64,000 bases of DNA from Anaerorhabdus sp964386325. Its GTDB lineage: Bacteria; Bacillota_I; Bacilli_A; Erysipelotrichales; Erysipelotrichaceae. The stretch lies in assembly GCA_964386325.1 (NCBI GenBank), contig CAYLQY010000012.1:1-64000 (forward strand). The letters are read 5' to 3'. This document shows, piece after piece, positions 16,153 to 25,569 of the stretch. Position 1 is the stretch's first letter, and each line of letters opens with the position of its first letter. The notes under the pieces are model-generated. The model worked only from the letters and a program-made list of their open reading frames with translations, was not told the DNA's origin and ran no database searches. The translations under genes and the position numbers were made by a program.

Positions 16153-18203
16153 AACATTTCACCTACAATCTCTAATCCCTTAACCATCATTGTTCCACTA
16201 CTTACCACAAAACCACATCCACCACAATCAAAGTCATCATCTGTGCAACAGAGTTCTTGGTTATTATAGTGAACATGAATTGTATTACCCACAACTCTGA
16301 TGCATGTTGGTATTTCATCATATTCATTAAAGAAAAATTCTTTTGCTTGTAATATTTCAATTTTCTTATTTATCACTTTAATAATTTTTGCTTGATTATC
16401 CGCAAGTATGAAAGCATAGTATTTTCTTAACCCTTGCATCCTAAATATCATCCCACACACTTTACTTCTTACTGGTATCAAAGTACTTGTACATGAATAA
16501 TCTTTCCAATCACAATTTCCAATATATAAGTAACCATTATCTTTTGTTGATGATACACAGAATGTTGATAAATGATCCACAGCACTTTCAACAGTAGTTG
16601 CAGTAAACGCCTTATACCAAGTAGGTGCTGCATGTCCAGTAAGATAATGTGGACTCATTTCAAATGTTGTTTCATAAGTAATACTTGGATTACCATATGA
16701 AGTAAAATAATCAATACATATTTTTTCTTGTTCCTTATTTTCAAATTCAAGGCCAATAGAAATTATTGGATATCCTCTACCTGCTGGAATTCTCCATTTT
16801 ATACTTTCGTTATTTTCAAAACGATATGCAGCTGATTTTATTCTTTCAATCTTCTCTTCGCCATTCACAATCTCCACAAAGAATTTTCCAGTGATTGCTT
16901 TATCTATAATCAATTTTGTTTCTAGCCATTGTCCTGGAAAAACAGATGGTGATTGCACTAATTCATAACCACTCGATTCTTGGTTTTTATCGTAATAATA
17001 AACATCTCTTTTAATACTTCCATTCTTTGCAAGTTCTACAAAGAGCCCTTTTTGTGAAGCTTCTATATATGAACCTACACAACGTGAATCCGCACTATAG
17101 AATCCATTAGTACTACCATAAAAATCAAAACTATATTTCTTATCATACTTCTTACAATCACGATAAATCTCACTTCTTATATTTAATAAATTACATGTAA
17201 TTGCGGTAACATCTTGATTTACATTACCTGATTCAGCATTCACGACATAAACTTTTTCATTAAATTCATTCTTTAAATTCGCGTATTTATAAATACCTTC
17301 TAACCCTAAACGAATTCCTTCAATGCACCCAACATTTCCAGCATTACAATCGGTATCCCAACCACAAGATGTCGCAATACTAATCGCATTCAAAAAATCA
17401 TTATCATTCATTAATAACGCCATAAGTATCGCTAAGAAATTTGTAACAATTGGGCAATTACCTTTGTATCTTTCATAGCCATGATTAGTTTCTATATAAT
17501 CTCTGACTTCACGCCAAGAATAGCTTGTTGAACAAACAGCTATCATTTCGTCAACATAACTTGTGACATCTTCTTCATTAAGAATTACACAAGCCTTTTT
17601 AAGTGCTTCTCGTATATCTTTTTCTTCATAAACAATAGACTCTACTATCGCTATAAATGCTGCCATCTTAACCGCTATACCATCATGAGAAACTTGCGCA
17701 GCAACGATGGCATTTTTCTTAGCTTCTTCTGGATGACCTAAATGAATTATTCCCCAACCATCAATAAAAATTTGCGAACCTATTTGTTCAGCACAAACTT
17801 TTCCATTTGTTTCGATGGCTCCACTTTTTGGTGCATCAATCCCATTTAAAAGATTAAGATAAGCTGTGTGTTCAGTAGAACGATAATAACCACCCCACCA
17901 AAATATTGTTTTATGTTCAATGATTTGATTAAGCCAAAAATCACCAATATCTTTACTTGTTAATTTATTTGAATCAATTTCTTTTAGCACGTTTATAAAG
18001 GTAAAAGTCCCTGATAAATCATCATCAACTTCAACTATTTTTGATCCCACTTGATCATGTACATAACTTGAGACATCACCAAAGGTATCGCTTATTCTTT
18101 TGTATGACCATCCTTCTACGGGTCTTCCTAGATATACTCCTATTGTCTTACCTAGAACACCTGCATAGATTGCATGTTCAAGCTTATCGATTGATTGTTC
18201 CAT
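16149..18203 (-). CDS. ADP-ribosylglycohydrolase-family protein with C-terminal beta-sandwich
   Basis: A 684-residue protein whose first half (about 10-330) is the all-helical ADP-ribosylglycohydrolase fold, with AGVLGKTIGVYLGRPVEGW, DDDLSGTF and CGWDTDCNAGNVGCIEG supplying the two-metal site. Family enzymes cleave ribosyl O- or N-glycosidic bonds, though many in sugar operons have unknown substrates. From about 340 to the end there is beta-rich sequence with Trp/Gly-rich stretches (a Concanavalin- or 3-keto-glycoside-hydrolase-like sandwich near 570-684). Start 18203 is preferred because GAGG lies six bases before it; it overlaps the nucleoside hydrolase end by 20 nt. No signal peptide. Confidence 0.8.
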   Translation of the reverse strand: MEQSIDKLEHAIYAGVLGKTIGVYLGRPVEGWSYKRISDTFGDVSSYVHDQVGSKIVEVDDDLSGTFTFINVLKEIDSNKLTSKDIGDFWLNQIIEHKTIFWWGGYYRSTEHTAYLNLLNGIDAPKSGAIETNGKVCAEQIGSQIFIDGWGIIHLGHPEEAKKNAIVAAQVSHDGIAVKMAAFIAIVESIVYEEKDIREALKKACVILNEEDVTSYVDEMIAVCSTSYSWREVRDYIETNHGYERYKGNCPIVTNFLAILMALLMNDNDFLNAISIATSCGWDTDCNAGNVGCIEGIRLGLEGIYKYANLKNEFNEKVYVVNAESGNVNQDVTAITCNLLNIRSEIYRDCKKYDKKYSFDFYGSTNGFYSADSRCVGSYIEASQKGLFVELAKNGSIKRDVYYYDKNQESSGYELVQSPSVFPGQWLETKLIIDKAITGKFFVEIVNGEEKIERIKSAAYRFENNESIKWRIPAGRGYPIISIGLEFENKEQEKICIDYFTSYGNPSITYETTFEMSPHYLTGHAAPTWYKAFTATTVESAVDHLSTFCVSSTKDNGYLYIGNCDWKDYSCTSTLIPVRSKVCGMIFRMQGLRKYYAFILADNQAKIIKVINKKIEILQAKEFFFNEYDEIPTCIRVVGNTIHVHYNNQELCCTDDDFDCGGCGFVVSSGTMMVKGLEIVGEML

Positions 18204-19083
18204 ATAGTTCCTCAAGGAATTCATCTTTTTTAATAGACGTTACTACAAAATGATTACCTTCTTCATTTCTTTGCCATGAAGTCATACCTAAATCAGAAGT
18301 CCTTCTTTCTATATCAACACTTAACTTTCCTCGTTCTCCAGTAACCATTTCTGGATGAAATGCATACATCGCAGCCATCGGGTCATGATAACTGTATTCA
18401 TTAAATCGTTCAAACCAAATATCTGCCATATCTTTAACAATATCGCTATATTTTCCTGAAAGATTTTCATGCATATATGCTTTACTGTGATTTAGTGAAT
18501 AAGTTACATCACATGGATAAATAACAACTTCTTTAAAAGGCGCACTTAAAACAAGTTCAGCGGCTTTGGGATCACAAATAAAATTCCAATCAACTAATCC
18601 TTTTTTACTTTCGCTAGTATCAATTTTACCGCCCATTAGTACAAGACGTTTTAGTTTTTCAATAATTTCTGGATACGCCATTATTGCAAGTGCAATATTA
18701 GTCAGTGGACCAATCGCCACCAATGTTACATCACCATCGACATCCAGTATACTATCTCTAAGAAACTTCGCTGGATTCGTGTGATATTTTTTGGGTTCAA
18801 CTTTATATTTCGCTAATACCGCAGCTTGAGGACATTGTGGTTGATGATTGATAATTTGTTCATTTTCTAGTTGTATTGGATCATCGCTACCTACACAAAT
18901 CGCAATATCATTTACTCCTGCTTTTGTAATAAAGGTATCACATAACTGTGCACGTTTCATTGCTTCTCCTGTGCATGTAGAAATACCTACAATGTCACAA
19001 TCATCATTATTCAACAAATATGTTAGCGCAAATGAATCATCAATATCACTTCCAATATCTGTATCTAGAATTATTCTTTCCAT
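18184..19083 (-). CDS. Inosine/uridine-preferring nucleoside hydrolase family protein
   Basis: A 299-residue nucleoside hydrolase-fold enzyme that splits N-ribosidic bonds. Seen: the Ca-binding cluster DTDIGSDIDDSFALTYLL, slightly altered from the usual DTDPGxDDA by an inserted residue, then VAIGPLTNIALA, VLMGG, DWNFICDPKAAE and YHDPMAAMY. The catalytic His/Asp region near the end is conserved enough to expect activity. It lies between GH43 (2 nt) and the ADP-ribosylglycohydrolase, so its target may be a ribosyl or arabinosyl adduct freed by those enzymes rather than a free nucleoside. Confidence 0.87.
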   Translation of the reverse strand: MERIILDTDIGSDIDDSFALTYLLNNDDCDIVGISTCTGEAMKRAQLCDTFITKAGVNDIAICVGSDDPIQLENEQIINHQPQCPQAAVLAKYKVEPKKYHTNPAKFLRDSILDVDGDVTLVAIGPLTNIALAIMAYPEIIEKLKRLVLMGGKIDTSESKKGLVDWNFICDPKAAELVLSAPFKEVVIYPCDVTYSLNHSKAYMHENLSGKYSDIVKDMADIWFERFNEYSYHDPMAAMYAFHPEMVTGERGKLSVDIERRTSDLGMTSWQRNEEGNHFVVTSIKKDEFLEELYGTINR

Positions 19084-19084
19084 A

Positions 19085-20452
19085 TTACTCTCCCCAACTT
19101 AATTTCAAATTGCTAAACTCAGCAAATTGTTTTCCATAGCAGAAGAAACCAGGTCTAAGACTCATAAAGCCACCATAGCTATTATGATTAAATGTTGATA
19201 CATCAATAACATTATTTATTTTTATAAAATTAATTCCATCGTAACTTACATAAGACTTCCAATAGAAATCATCCATAACTATTCTTATCTTACGAATTGG
19301 TTGATCACACATAATTTCATTTAACAATTCATTATGACGAAGTATTTTAATCTTATTTGTAGTTACTCCAATACCAATACAATGCTCTTCATTATAAAAC
19401 ATTGTCATACCTGCTACAGCGTCTGATGAAACTGACACATCACATTCACATAAGAATGAATTCTTCGCAAGAGGAAATAATAATTTCTCAGCATTACCAA
19501 TTGAGTTTCCTTTTGCATATAATCTAAATCCATTTTCGATATTTTCAACTTTCGCAGGTTCTTTGAAAGAAACAAATTCGTTTTGTAGCACGGATAAGGA
19601 TTTCTCTTTTCCTACAATACATTGATGCGTGCGATAAAACCATCCATCCTTATCCCATTCAATTTTTTCAATTAGACATTGCCGACCCCATACAAAGGCA
19701 TCTTTTTGATACGCATGATAAATACTATACCATCCATCATTTCCCTCAAAAATAGTCGCGTGTCCTTGACAATACCAATCATCATTTCTATCTTTTGCGA
19801 CAATGATTGGATTATAAGGAGAAAACTCCCAAGGTCCTTCTACACTTTTACTTCGTGCTGATAGTACCCGATGACCCGTTGCAGGACCTGCTGTTCCACC
19901 AGTAGTAACCGTATAGTAAATCATATCTTGATGAATCATGAGTTTAGGACTCTCAATAAAATCTCCTTCGATGTCTTCATCTTTATCTACAACTACATCT
20001 GGAAATATTTTTTTAAGTGGCGATATTCTTTTTAAACCATCTTCGCTTAACTCACACATCATCCCTTTACCAAGGAATAAATAATTCTTGTTTTCATGAC
20101 TTAAAAAACCTGGATCTATGTACTCTTGAATATCAAGAGAAAGCGGAGTACTCCACGAGAATTTATTTATATCCTCACATGTGATTACCCAATTCTCATT
20201 TTCTGCATAGAAATAGATACATAATTTATTATTGATTACTGCAAGTTCAGGTGCCCATACATCTCTATCAAATTCTTGTAAACAAGAACCCAAAAACTGC
20301 CAATCAATCAAGTTCTTAGAACGGAACATTGGAAGTGCTGGTCGATACTTCATTGAAGAGAAAACAACATAGTAATACTCTTCAATTTTTACAATTGATG
20401 GATCTGGATAGTCCCCTTGAAAACATGCGTTATTATGATTTGATAGCACCAT
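19085..20452 (-). CDS. GH43-family glycoside hydrolase
   Basis: A 455-residue five-bladed propeller enzyme, probably an arabinofuranosidase or xylosidase acting in the cytosol, as there is no signal peptide. Seen: GDYPDPSIVKI with the base Asp, YIDPGFLS with the pKa-modulating Asp, and IEGDFIESPKL with the acid Glu. A C-terminal beta-sandwich (from about 310), as in XynB-type enzymes, follows. The gene begins inside the permease stop region (20-nt overlap) with AAAGG upstream, so it belongs to the importer operon. Its sequence alone does not give linkage specificity. Confidence 0.85.
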   Translation of the reverse strand: MVLSNHNNACFQGDYPDPSIVKIEEYYYVVFSSMKYRPALPMFRSKNLIDWQFLGSCLQEFDRDVWAPELAVINNKLCIYFYAENENWVITCEDINKFSWSTPLSLDIQEYIDPGFLSHENKNYLFLGKGMMCELSEDGLKRISPLKKIFPDVVVDKDEDIEGDFIESPKLMIHQDMIYYTVTTGGTAGPATGHRVLSARSKSVEGPWEFSPYNPIIVAKDRNDDWYCQGHATIFEGNDGWYSIYHAYQKDAFVWGRQCLIEKIEWDKDGWFYRTHQCIVGKEKSLSVLQNEFVSFKEPAKVENIENGFRLYAKGNSIGNAEKLLFPLAKNSFLCECDVSVSSDAVAGMTMFYNEEHCIGIGVTTNKIKILRHNELLNEIMCDQPIRKIRIVMDDFYWKSYVSYDGINFIKINNVIDVSTFNHNSYGGFMSLRPGFFCYGKQFAEFSNLKLSWGE

Positions 20453-21311
20453 CAGTCATACCTTTAATAATATGTTTTTGACCAAACAAGAAGACAATTA
20501 ATACTGGTACGATTGCTAGTAATGTTGAGGTTAAAATTAAATCCCATTGTTTTGTATAAGCACCTGCAAAGTTAGATACTGCAAGTGGTAATGTTTGTAT
20601 CGCATTTCCTTTACCTAATATTAATAATGGCAACAAGAAGTCATTCCAAATCCAAATTCCATTTAAAATTACAACTGTTACAATGATAGGTTTCAACATT
20701 GGTAAAATGATATAAATAAATACTTGCCATTTTGATGCACCATCAATTTCAGCAGCTTGTTCAATAGTAACTGGGATACCTTTAATGAATCCTGATAACA
20801 TAAACACTGACATCGCCATACCAAATCCTGTATAAGCTAATATCATCCCTGGATATGATCGTAGTAAGTTAAATCCCATTAATGGTAATGTTACGTTTTG
20901 ACTTAATGTTCTAAACCAAGAAACTAATGGGAACATAATTACTTGGAATGGTATAACCATTGCAGCCACGAACATTAAATATACAATTGTAGAAAACTTA
21001 GATTTATTTCTTGTGATTGACCATGCACACATTGAAGATATGATTGTAATTGTAATCAATGAACAAATTGTGATGATAACACTTGAAATAAAAGAACTAC
21101 TATAGTTAACTGCTCGATCAGATAAAACGGATTTAACATTTTGAAACAACAAACCCCAGTTTTCTGGAATCGCTAAAGGATCAAGAATAATTTGTCCATT
21201 ACTTTTTGCGGCATTCATAATTACAAGAAATAATGGAGATATAAAGATAATAAAGACAATAATCGCAAATATTTCTAGAAGTAATAAACCTATTTTCTTC
21301 TTACTTATCAT
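20433..21311 (-). CDS. Sugar ABC importer permease, MalG type (importer A)
   Basis: A 292-residue six-helix inner-membrane permease. The EAA motif is EQAAEIDGASKWQVFIYIILP near residue 180, which docks the ATPase. It overlaps the partner permease gene by 4 nt (ATGA). No ATPase gene is in the operon; MsmK is the likely partner. Confidence 0.92.
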   Translation of the reverse strand: MISKKKIGLLLLEIFAIIVFIIFISPLFLVIMNAAKSNGQIILDPLAIPENWGLLFQNVKSVLSDRAVNYSSSFISSVIITICSLITITIISSMCAWSITRNKSKFSTIVYLMFVAAMVIPFQVIMFPLVSWFRTLSQNVTLPLMGFNLLRSYPGMILAYTGFGMAMSVFMLSGFIKGIPVTIEQAAEIDGASKWQVFIYIILPMLKPIIVTVVILNGIWIWNDFLLPLLILGKGNAIQTLPLAVSNFAGAYTKQWDLILTSTLLAIVPVLIVFLFGQKHIIKGMTDGAIKS

Positions 21312-22237
21312 GACTCTACCTCTTTCTTTCTTGTTATACTTGTTTGAATTAATGATATGACAACCAGTGCAATAAAGAATAATACCGCTTTAGCTTGCCC
21401 TTGTGCCATCATATTTTCTACCGATGCTGTATTAAAGATATTCATCGATATAACTTCCGTTGCTTTAATTGCTTGTCCCATAAACATTGTCGATGGTCCA
21501 CCACCCGTTAATGAAAGTATTACATCATACTGTTTAAATGAATTTGTCAACGTCAAGAATAAGGTAATTGTGAATGCTGGCATAATCATTGGAATAGTAA
21601 TTTTCTTAAGTCTTTGCCATGCACTTGCACCATCTAATTTACTAGCTTCGATTAATTCTGTTGGAACATTTTGTAATGCTGTGTAGTAAATCATCATAAT
21701 GTAACCTGCATATTGCCATGAAGAAGTCATAACTAAAGCAATGATTGCTAGTTTAGGATCTGACAAGAAGAATTTATTTGCAAGAAAGCTTATATTTGCC
21801 ATTTCACCAAAGCTAATGAACACATTATTAAAGATGAATTGCCAAATATAACCTAATACGATACCCCCAATTAAATTTGGTACAAAGAATCCAGTTCGGT
21901 ATAAATTACGTCCTTTTACTTTAGATGAAACTAAGAGCGCAAGACTAAATGAAATTATATTTACCACAACGAAATTCAATAGTCCAAAGACAATTGTAAT
22001 CATGATTGAATATTGGAATCTTGTGTTTGTAACACTATCAATATAGTTTTTAAATCCTACAAAATCCAATGTACTTTGAGTAATCCCTGTCCAGTTTGTA
22101 AAAGAGTAATAAACACCTAAGCAAAACGGTACAGCGATAACAATCAAGAAAGCTAAAATTGCGGGTGTTGCAAAAAGTGTATAAAAGATTTTATCTTTTC
22201 TCTTCTTTTTCAACATTCCTGTTTTATTACGTTTCAC
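21308..22237 (-). CDS. Sugar ABC importer permease, MalF type (importer A)
   Basis: A 309-residue permease with six membrane helices after a basic N-terminus and the EAA loop ELIEASKLDGASAWQRLKKI near residue 195. It probably starts at GTG (22237) after AAGGGG seven bases upstream. It is separated from the binding-protein gene by 68 nt holding a stable hairpin. Confidence 0.92.
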   Translation of the reverse strand: MKRNKTGMLKKKRKDKIFYTLFATPAILAFLIVIAVPFCLGVYYSFTNWTGITQSTLDFVGFKNYIDSVTNTRFQYSIMITIVFGLLNFVVVNIISFSLALLVSSKVKGRNLYRTGFFVPNLIGGIVLGYIWQFIFNNVFISFGEMANISFLANKFFLSDPKLAIIALVMTSSWQYAGYIMMIYYTALQNVPTELIEASKLDGASAWQRLKKITIPMIMPAFTITLFLTLTNSFKQYDVILSLTGGGPSTMFMGQAIKATEVISMNIFNTASVENMMAQGQAKAVLFFIALVVISLIQTSITRKKEVES

Positions 22238-22253
22238 GTTAAATCCCCTTTCT

Positions 22254-22289
22254 GATTTTATAAAAGCAGACAGTTTGATCTGTCTGCTT
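22254..22289 (-). terminator. Hairpin between binding protein and permease genes (importer A)
   Basis: AAGCAGACAG (22264-22273) and CTGTCTGCTT (22280-22289) form a perfect 10-bp stem with a 6-nt loop. On the minus strand it is followed by TTATAAAATC. It could be a partial terminator or an RNA-stabilising end that keeps the binding protein message in excess. Confidence 0.75.
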
Positions 22290-22305
22290 AATTGTTTCTG
22301 TCGAA

Positions 22306-23595
22306 TTATTTAGCTAAAGTTCCAATTGCTTCAGTAAATAATTGTTCAAATTGAGCTTGATCAATTTGTCCTAATGCTAGTTGGTTATAGATAGGACCAA
22401 GCGTATTCATATTAAATCCATCAGGTGTAGAATATTGATTTGAGAATGAATATGCAGGTTTTCCATCAGCAACCCATTTAGCTAAGAATGAAGCAAGTGG
22501 TGTAGCAGGTGAATAAGCATTGTTTTTAAATGCAGGAACTAAGTTAATTTCATTAACAATTAACGCTTGTCCAGCATCACTGCTAGAAAGATCATTCAAG
22601 AATTTTTTAGCAAGATCAATGTTCTTAGAATCTTTATTAATACAATAGTAAGAAGGTGCACCAATGAATAATCCTTCTGAAGGAGTATTACCTAAGCTAG
22701 CGTAAGGAGCAAATCCCATTGTGAATTCTCCGCCACCTTCTTTAATATTTTGTTCAGCCCAACTTCCTTGGTGTAAGAACGCATATTTACCAGCTCCGAA
22801 AGAAATCATTTGTTCACTTGTGTTACCAACTGTTAACATTTTTTCATCAGTATAATCGAATAGTAATTTAACCCAGTTTGCATAATCAGTTAATCTAGCT
22901 GGATCAACTTGTCCTGCCATTACTTGATCAATTACTGTTGTATCAGATGGATCAAGTCCTGCTGATAAGTAAGCTGCGAAATCATGGTTACCAGTAACCC
23001 AGTAAGCACCATCTGCTGCTGTCATAGAAACAACTCCTGTTAAACCTAATTCATCTTTCATGCTGTCAATTTTTTCAAATGCAGCTTTGTAAGCATCGTA
23101 AGTAGTTAATGTAGCAGGATCAATTCCAGCTTTATCAAGGATGTCTTTATTATATGCTAAGCCCCATCCTTCAACTGCAACTGGATAACCATAAACTGTA
23201 CCTTCTTTTTCGAATGCATAGTCTGTATTTTGTACCCAAGCTTCATCTGTTAAAGGTGCCATGATATCTTTATATAATTGATATCCACTTTCACCTTCAA
23301 TAATGAAGATATCTGGAGTTTCACCAGCATTAATGTCAGCTTTCATACCAGCTCCATAGTCACATTCACCTGTACAAGTTTTTACTGTAACTTTAGCGTT
23401 GTTTTCAGCTCCCCATTTATCTGCATAAGCTTGTAATGGAGTAGTAACCTCAGCCTTATTTTGATAAATAACTAAGTTTGCTGTTTCTCCTCCTTTTTCA
23501 CCTTCAGTATTACCAGTAGTTCCACCGTTGTTGCTACAACCAACTAGGCTTGTTATAAGTAGTCCTGAAAGAATTAATGTAAGAAATTTTTTCAT
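22306..23595 (-). CDS. Sugar ABC importer solute-binding lipoprotein (importer A)
   Basis: A 429-residue extracellular binding protein of the MalE/SBP_bac_1 type. Seen: a lipoprotein signal peptide (MKKFLTLILSGLLITSLVGC) with cleavage before Cys20, then a Gly/Asn-rich linker and a two-lobed periplasmic-binding fold. It contains a CTGEC pair (residues about 79-83), unusual in this family, which might form a disulfide. First gene of the leftward operon that continues through permeases, GH43, nucleoside hydrolase and beyond. The ligand is unknown. Confidence 0.93.
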   Translation of the reverse strand: MKKFLTLILSGLLITSLVGCSNNGGTTGNTEGEKGGETANLVIYQNKAEVTTPLQAYADKWGAENNAKVTVKTCTGECDYGAGMKADINAGETPDIFIIEGESGYQLYKDIMAPLTDEAWVQNTDYAFEKEGTVYGYPVAVEGWGLAYNKDILDKAGIDPATLTTYDAYKAAFEKIDSMKDELGLTGVVSMTAADGAYWVTGNHDFAAYLSAGLDPSDTTVIDQVMAGQVDPARLTDYANWVKLLFDYTDEKMLTVGNTSEQMISFGAGKYAFLHQGSWAEQNIKEGGGEFTMGFAPYASLGNTPSEGLFIGAPSYYCINKDSKNIDLAKKFLNDLSSSDAGQALIVNEINLVPAFKNNAYSPATPLASFLAKWVADGKPAYSFSNQYSTPDGFNMNTLGPIYNQLALGQIDQAQFEQLFTEAIGTLAK

Positions 23596-23623
23596 TTAAT
23601 TTCTTTCCTCCTTTTATGGTTCT

Positions 23624-23667
23624 AGCATATAAGAAAACGTTTTCTATGTCAAGTGAAAACGCTTTCC
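23624..23667 (-). promoter_or_regulatory. Promoter of importer A operon with LacI-type operator and cre-like site
   Basis: Minus strand: -35 TTGACA (23647-23652), 17-nt spacer, -10 TATGCT (23624-23629). The palindrome AGAAAACGTTTTCT (23632-23645) fills the spacer, as at glgP. A second box, TGAAAACGCTTTCC on the plus strand (23654-23667), fits the CcpA cre consensus except at its last base and abuts the -35. Confidence 0.85.
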
Positions 23668-23672
23668 TTTTT

Positions 23673-24452
23673 TTAACTTATTTCTATAATTTCGCCATCT
23701 TCAGTAATTTTTGTAACTATATCATAAGCTGATAAATTGCATAAAACCCTTTGTTTATCGGCTAAAATGTCATTTCCGCAATGAATGTAATACACCCTAT
23801 CTACCCTATAATTATGCGTCATAATCATATCTAGAATGGTATTTGCATTAAAATGCCCAGTTTCACATAATAAAACGTCACATCCGTCCTCTAAATATGG
23901 TTTTAAATCTTCATAAGAATACACATCTCCAGAGTAGATAACTACTTTATTTTCTGCAGTTATTCTAAAAGAATACGATGTCCAAGGCGCATTTCTTTGC
24001 ATATGCTGATTATGCATAGCTTCAACTTTAATATTTTCATCTTGATAGATGATACCTTCTTCAATGAGGGTAGCATTCATTTTATAATCCAAATTAAAAC
24101 TACCTTCAGTCTCTTGTAACATCATCATTAATCCATCCCAGCTTCTTTGATTTGGATAAAACACATGTACTTCACCATTAATAGGAAAACCTTTTCCTAT
24201 TAACGTATTCTTTCTTATATTCCACAATAAATTACCCAGTCCCCCAACATGATCCATATGCGAGTGACTTATAAAAATCCCCTTCACCTTCAACAAATTC
24301 ACACCCATCATAGATGCTGTATAAGAACATCCTTCACCCGCATCAAACCAATAAAACTGATTATTTATTTCTAAGGCAAAAGAGACATGTTTTCTTTCCT
24401 TTATCGGCTCAGTTCCTGCACATGTTCCAAAACAATACAATTTCATCTTCAT
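23673..24452 (-). CDS. MBL-fold metallo-hydrolase
   Basis: A 259-residue metallo-beta-lactamase-fold protein. Seen: the zinc motif SHSHMDHVGG, IYSGDVYSYED, and a later His/Asp set. Its closest general type is the RNase Z/PhnP-like group, but the sequence does not fix whether it cuts a phosphodiester, a lactone or another ester. It lies alone between the two importer operons, read leftwards, with the importer A promoter directly after its stop. A terminator precedes it at 24487-24522. Start ATG 24452 follows TTAGGGG; a second ATG two codons later is possible. Confidence 0.8.
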   Translation of the reverse strand: MKMKLYCFGTCAGTEPIKERKHVSFALEINNQFYWFDAGEGCSYTASMMGVNLLKVKGIFISHSHMDHVGGLGNLLWNIRKNTLIGKGFPINGEVHVFYPNQRSWDGLMMMLQETEGSFNLDYKMNATLIEEGIIYQDENIKVEAMHNQHMQRNAPWTSYSFRITAENKVVIYSGDVYSYEDLKPYLEDGCDVLLCETGHFNANTILDMIMTHNYRVDRVYYIHCGNDILADKQRVLCNLSAYDIVTKITEDGEIIEIS

Positions 24453-24486
24453 ACACCCCTAACTCTCTTTAATTAAATAGGTTTCC

Positions 24487-24522
24487 CAAATAAAAAGCAA
24501 TTGGAAATTAATCCGACTGCTT
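24487..24522 (-). terminator. Terminator at the end of importer B operon
   Basis: Minus-strand arms AAGCAGTCGGA and TCCAATTGCTT (24512-24522 and 24495-24505; one mismatch, one wobble) are followed by TTTATTT; the amidohydrolase stop codon is in the loop. Confidence 0.65.
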
Positions 24523-25569
24523 ATTAAAATCTAACTTTAGTAATTTAATTGCGTTTTGATTATAAATTTTTTTCAACACCTTATTAGGAAGTGATATTCC
24601 ATAAATATACCATCTACCTTGTCCAGGATATTCTTTTTCATCATGATGGTAAAAACATTCATCAAAAGTTTCTAAGAAACGAAATGCAATTGAATATTCA
24701 CTATAACTTAGTGGTGTACTATCTGTTCCAAATAAAATGCGGTCTTGATATTTAATAAAGAACTTTCTTGCCGAGTACGGCACTCTTCCTAGCTCTGAGA
24801 ACCTTGCAGCTGTGTCAATAAACATATTTGGATATTTATCTAGTTGCTTACCTACATAATCAAGATTTTCCGCGTAAGAACCAAAATGAGCGATAATAAA
24901 TTTTGTTTTCTTATTATTACGAATCATGTTTTCTTGCATTCGTAGTAATTCCTCAAAACTCATCAATCCTTCCTTATGAAATGACCAACTTGGATTTTGC
25001 TTTAGTTCCTCATATCTTTCATTATTTCCATCAACTGGTTTAAAGAAAGCAATTGGGTCTGCAATGTGAATCAAAATAGGTAAATTTAATCTAGCTGCTA
25101 AATTGTATATAAACTTCATTCTTGGATCATCTGTGCGGATGTAATCGCCTTTCTCATCCTTATACTCAAGTGAGATAACTTTCCACATTTTTATTCCTTT
25201 GGCACCTTTACGAAATGAAGTAAGAATATGTTCTGTCATTTCCTTTTCAAATTCAGGTGTACCAAATTTGGAAAAGTCTATCCATATGAATGTTGAAATA
25301 AATTCTTGATATTCATCTATTTTTTTCATCATGGTGTCAAAATCTTTTCCATAACAACCATCTAGATTTACAATATGCTTAACATTCAAATCATTCAGTT
25401 TCTTTATATGGTTTCCTGTATCATACAATTCTTTGTATTTCCTACCCATCACTAATTTTCCCATATGTGTATGAATATCAATAACTGGAAACTTAGCTTT
25501 TGTTATTTTTGTTTCTGTTCTAATACATTCTAATTGCGGTCTAAAATCTTCTAAAAGCAGTTTCTTCAT
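24508..25569 (-). CDS. Amidohydrolase-family TIM-barrel protein (COG2159-like)
   Basis: A 353-residue metal-dependent hydrolase or decarboxylase. Seen: the entry motif VIDIHTHMGKL (metal-binding HxH), PILIHIADP, KFIIAHFGSYAENL, and ILFGTDSTPLS with the late Asp ligand. Family members act on lactones, cyclic amides or aromatic acids; those beside sugar ABC genes are mostly uncharacterised and the substrate here is unknown. It overlaps the preceding permease stop by 1 nt, so it is in the importer B operon. Confidence 0.82.
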   Translation of the reverse strand: MKKLLLEDFRPQLECIRTETKITKAKFPVIDIHTHMGKLVMGRKYKELYDTGNHIKKLNDLNVKHIVNLDGCYGKDFDTMMKKIDEYQEFISTFIWIDFSKFGTPEFEKEMTEHILTSFRKGAKGIKMWKVISLEYKDEKGDYIRTDDPRMKFIYNLAARLNLPILIHIADPIAFFKPVDGNNERYEELKQNPSWSFHKEGLMSFEELLRMQENMIRNNKKTKFIIAHFGSYAENLDYVGKQLDKYPNMFIDTAARFSELGRVPYSARKFFIKYQDRILFGTDSTPLSYSEYSIAFRFLETFDECFYHHDEKEYPGQGRWYIYGISLPNKVLKKIYNQNAIKLLKLDFNKQSD

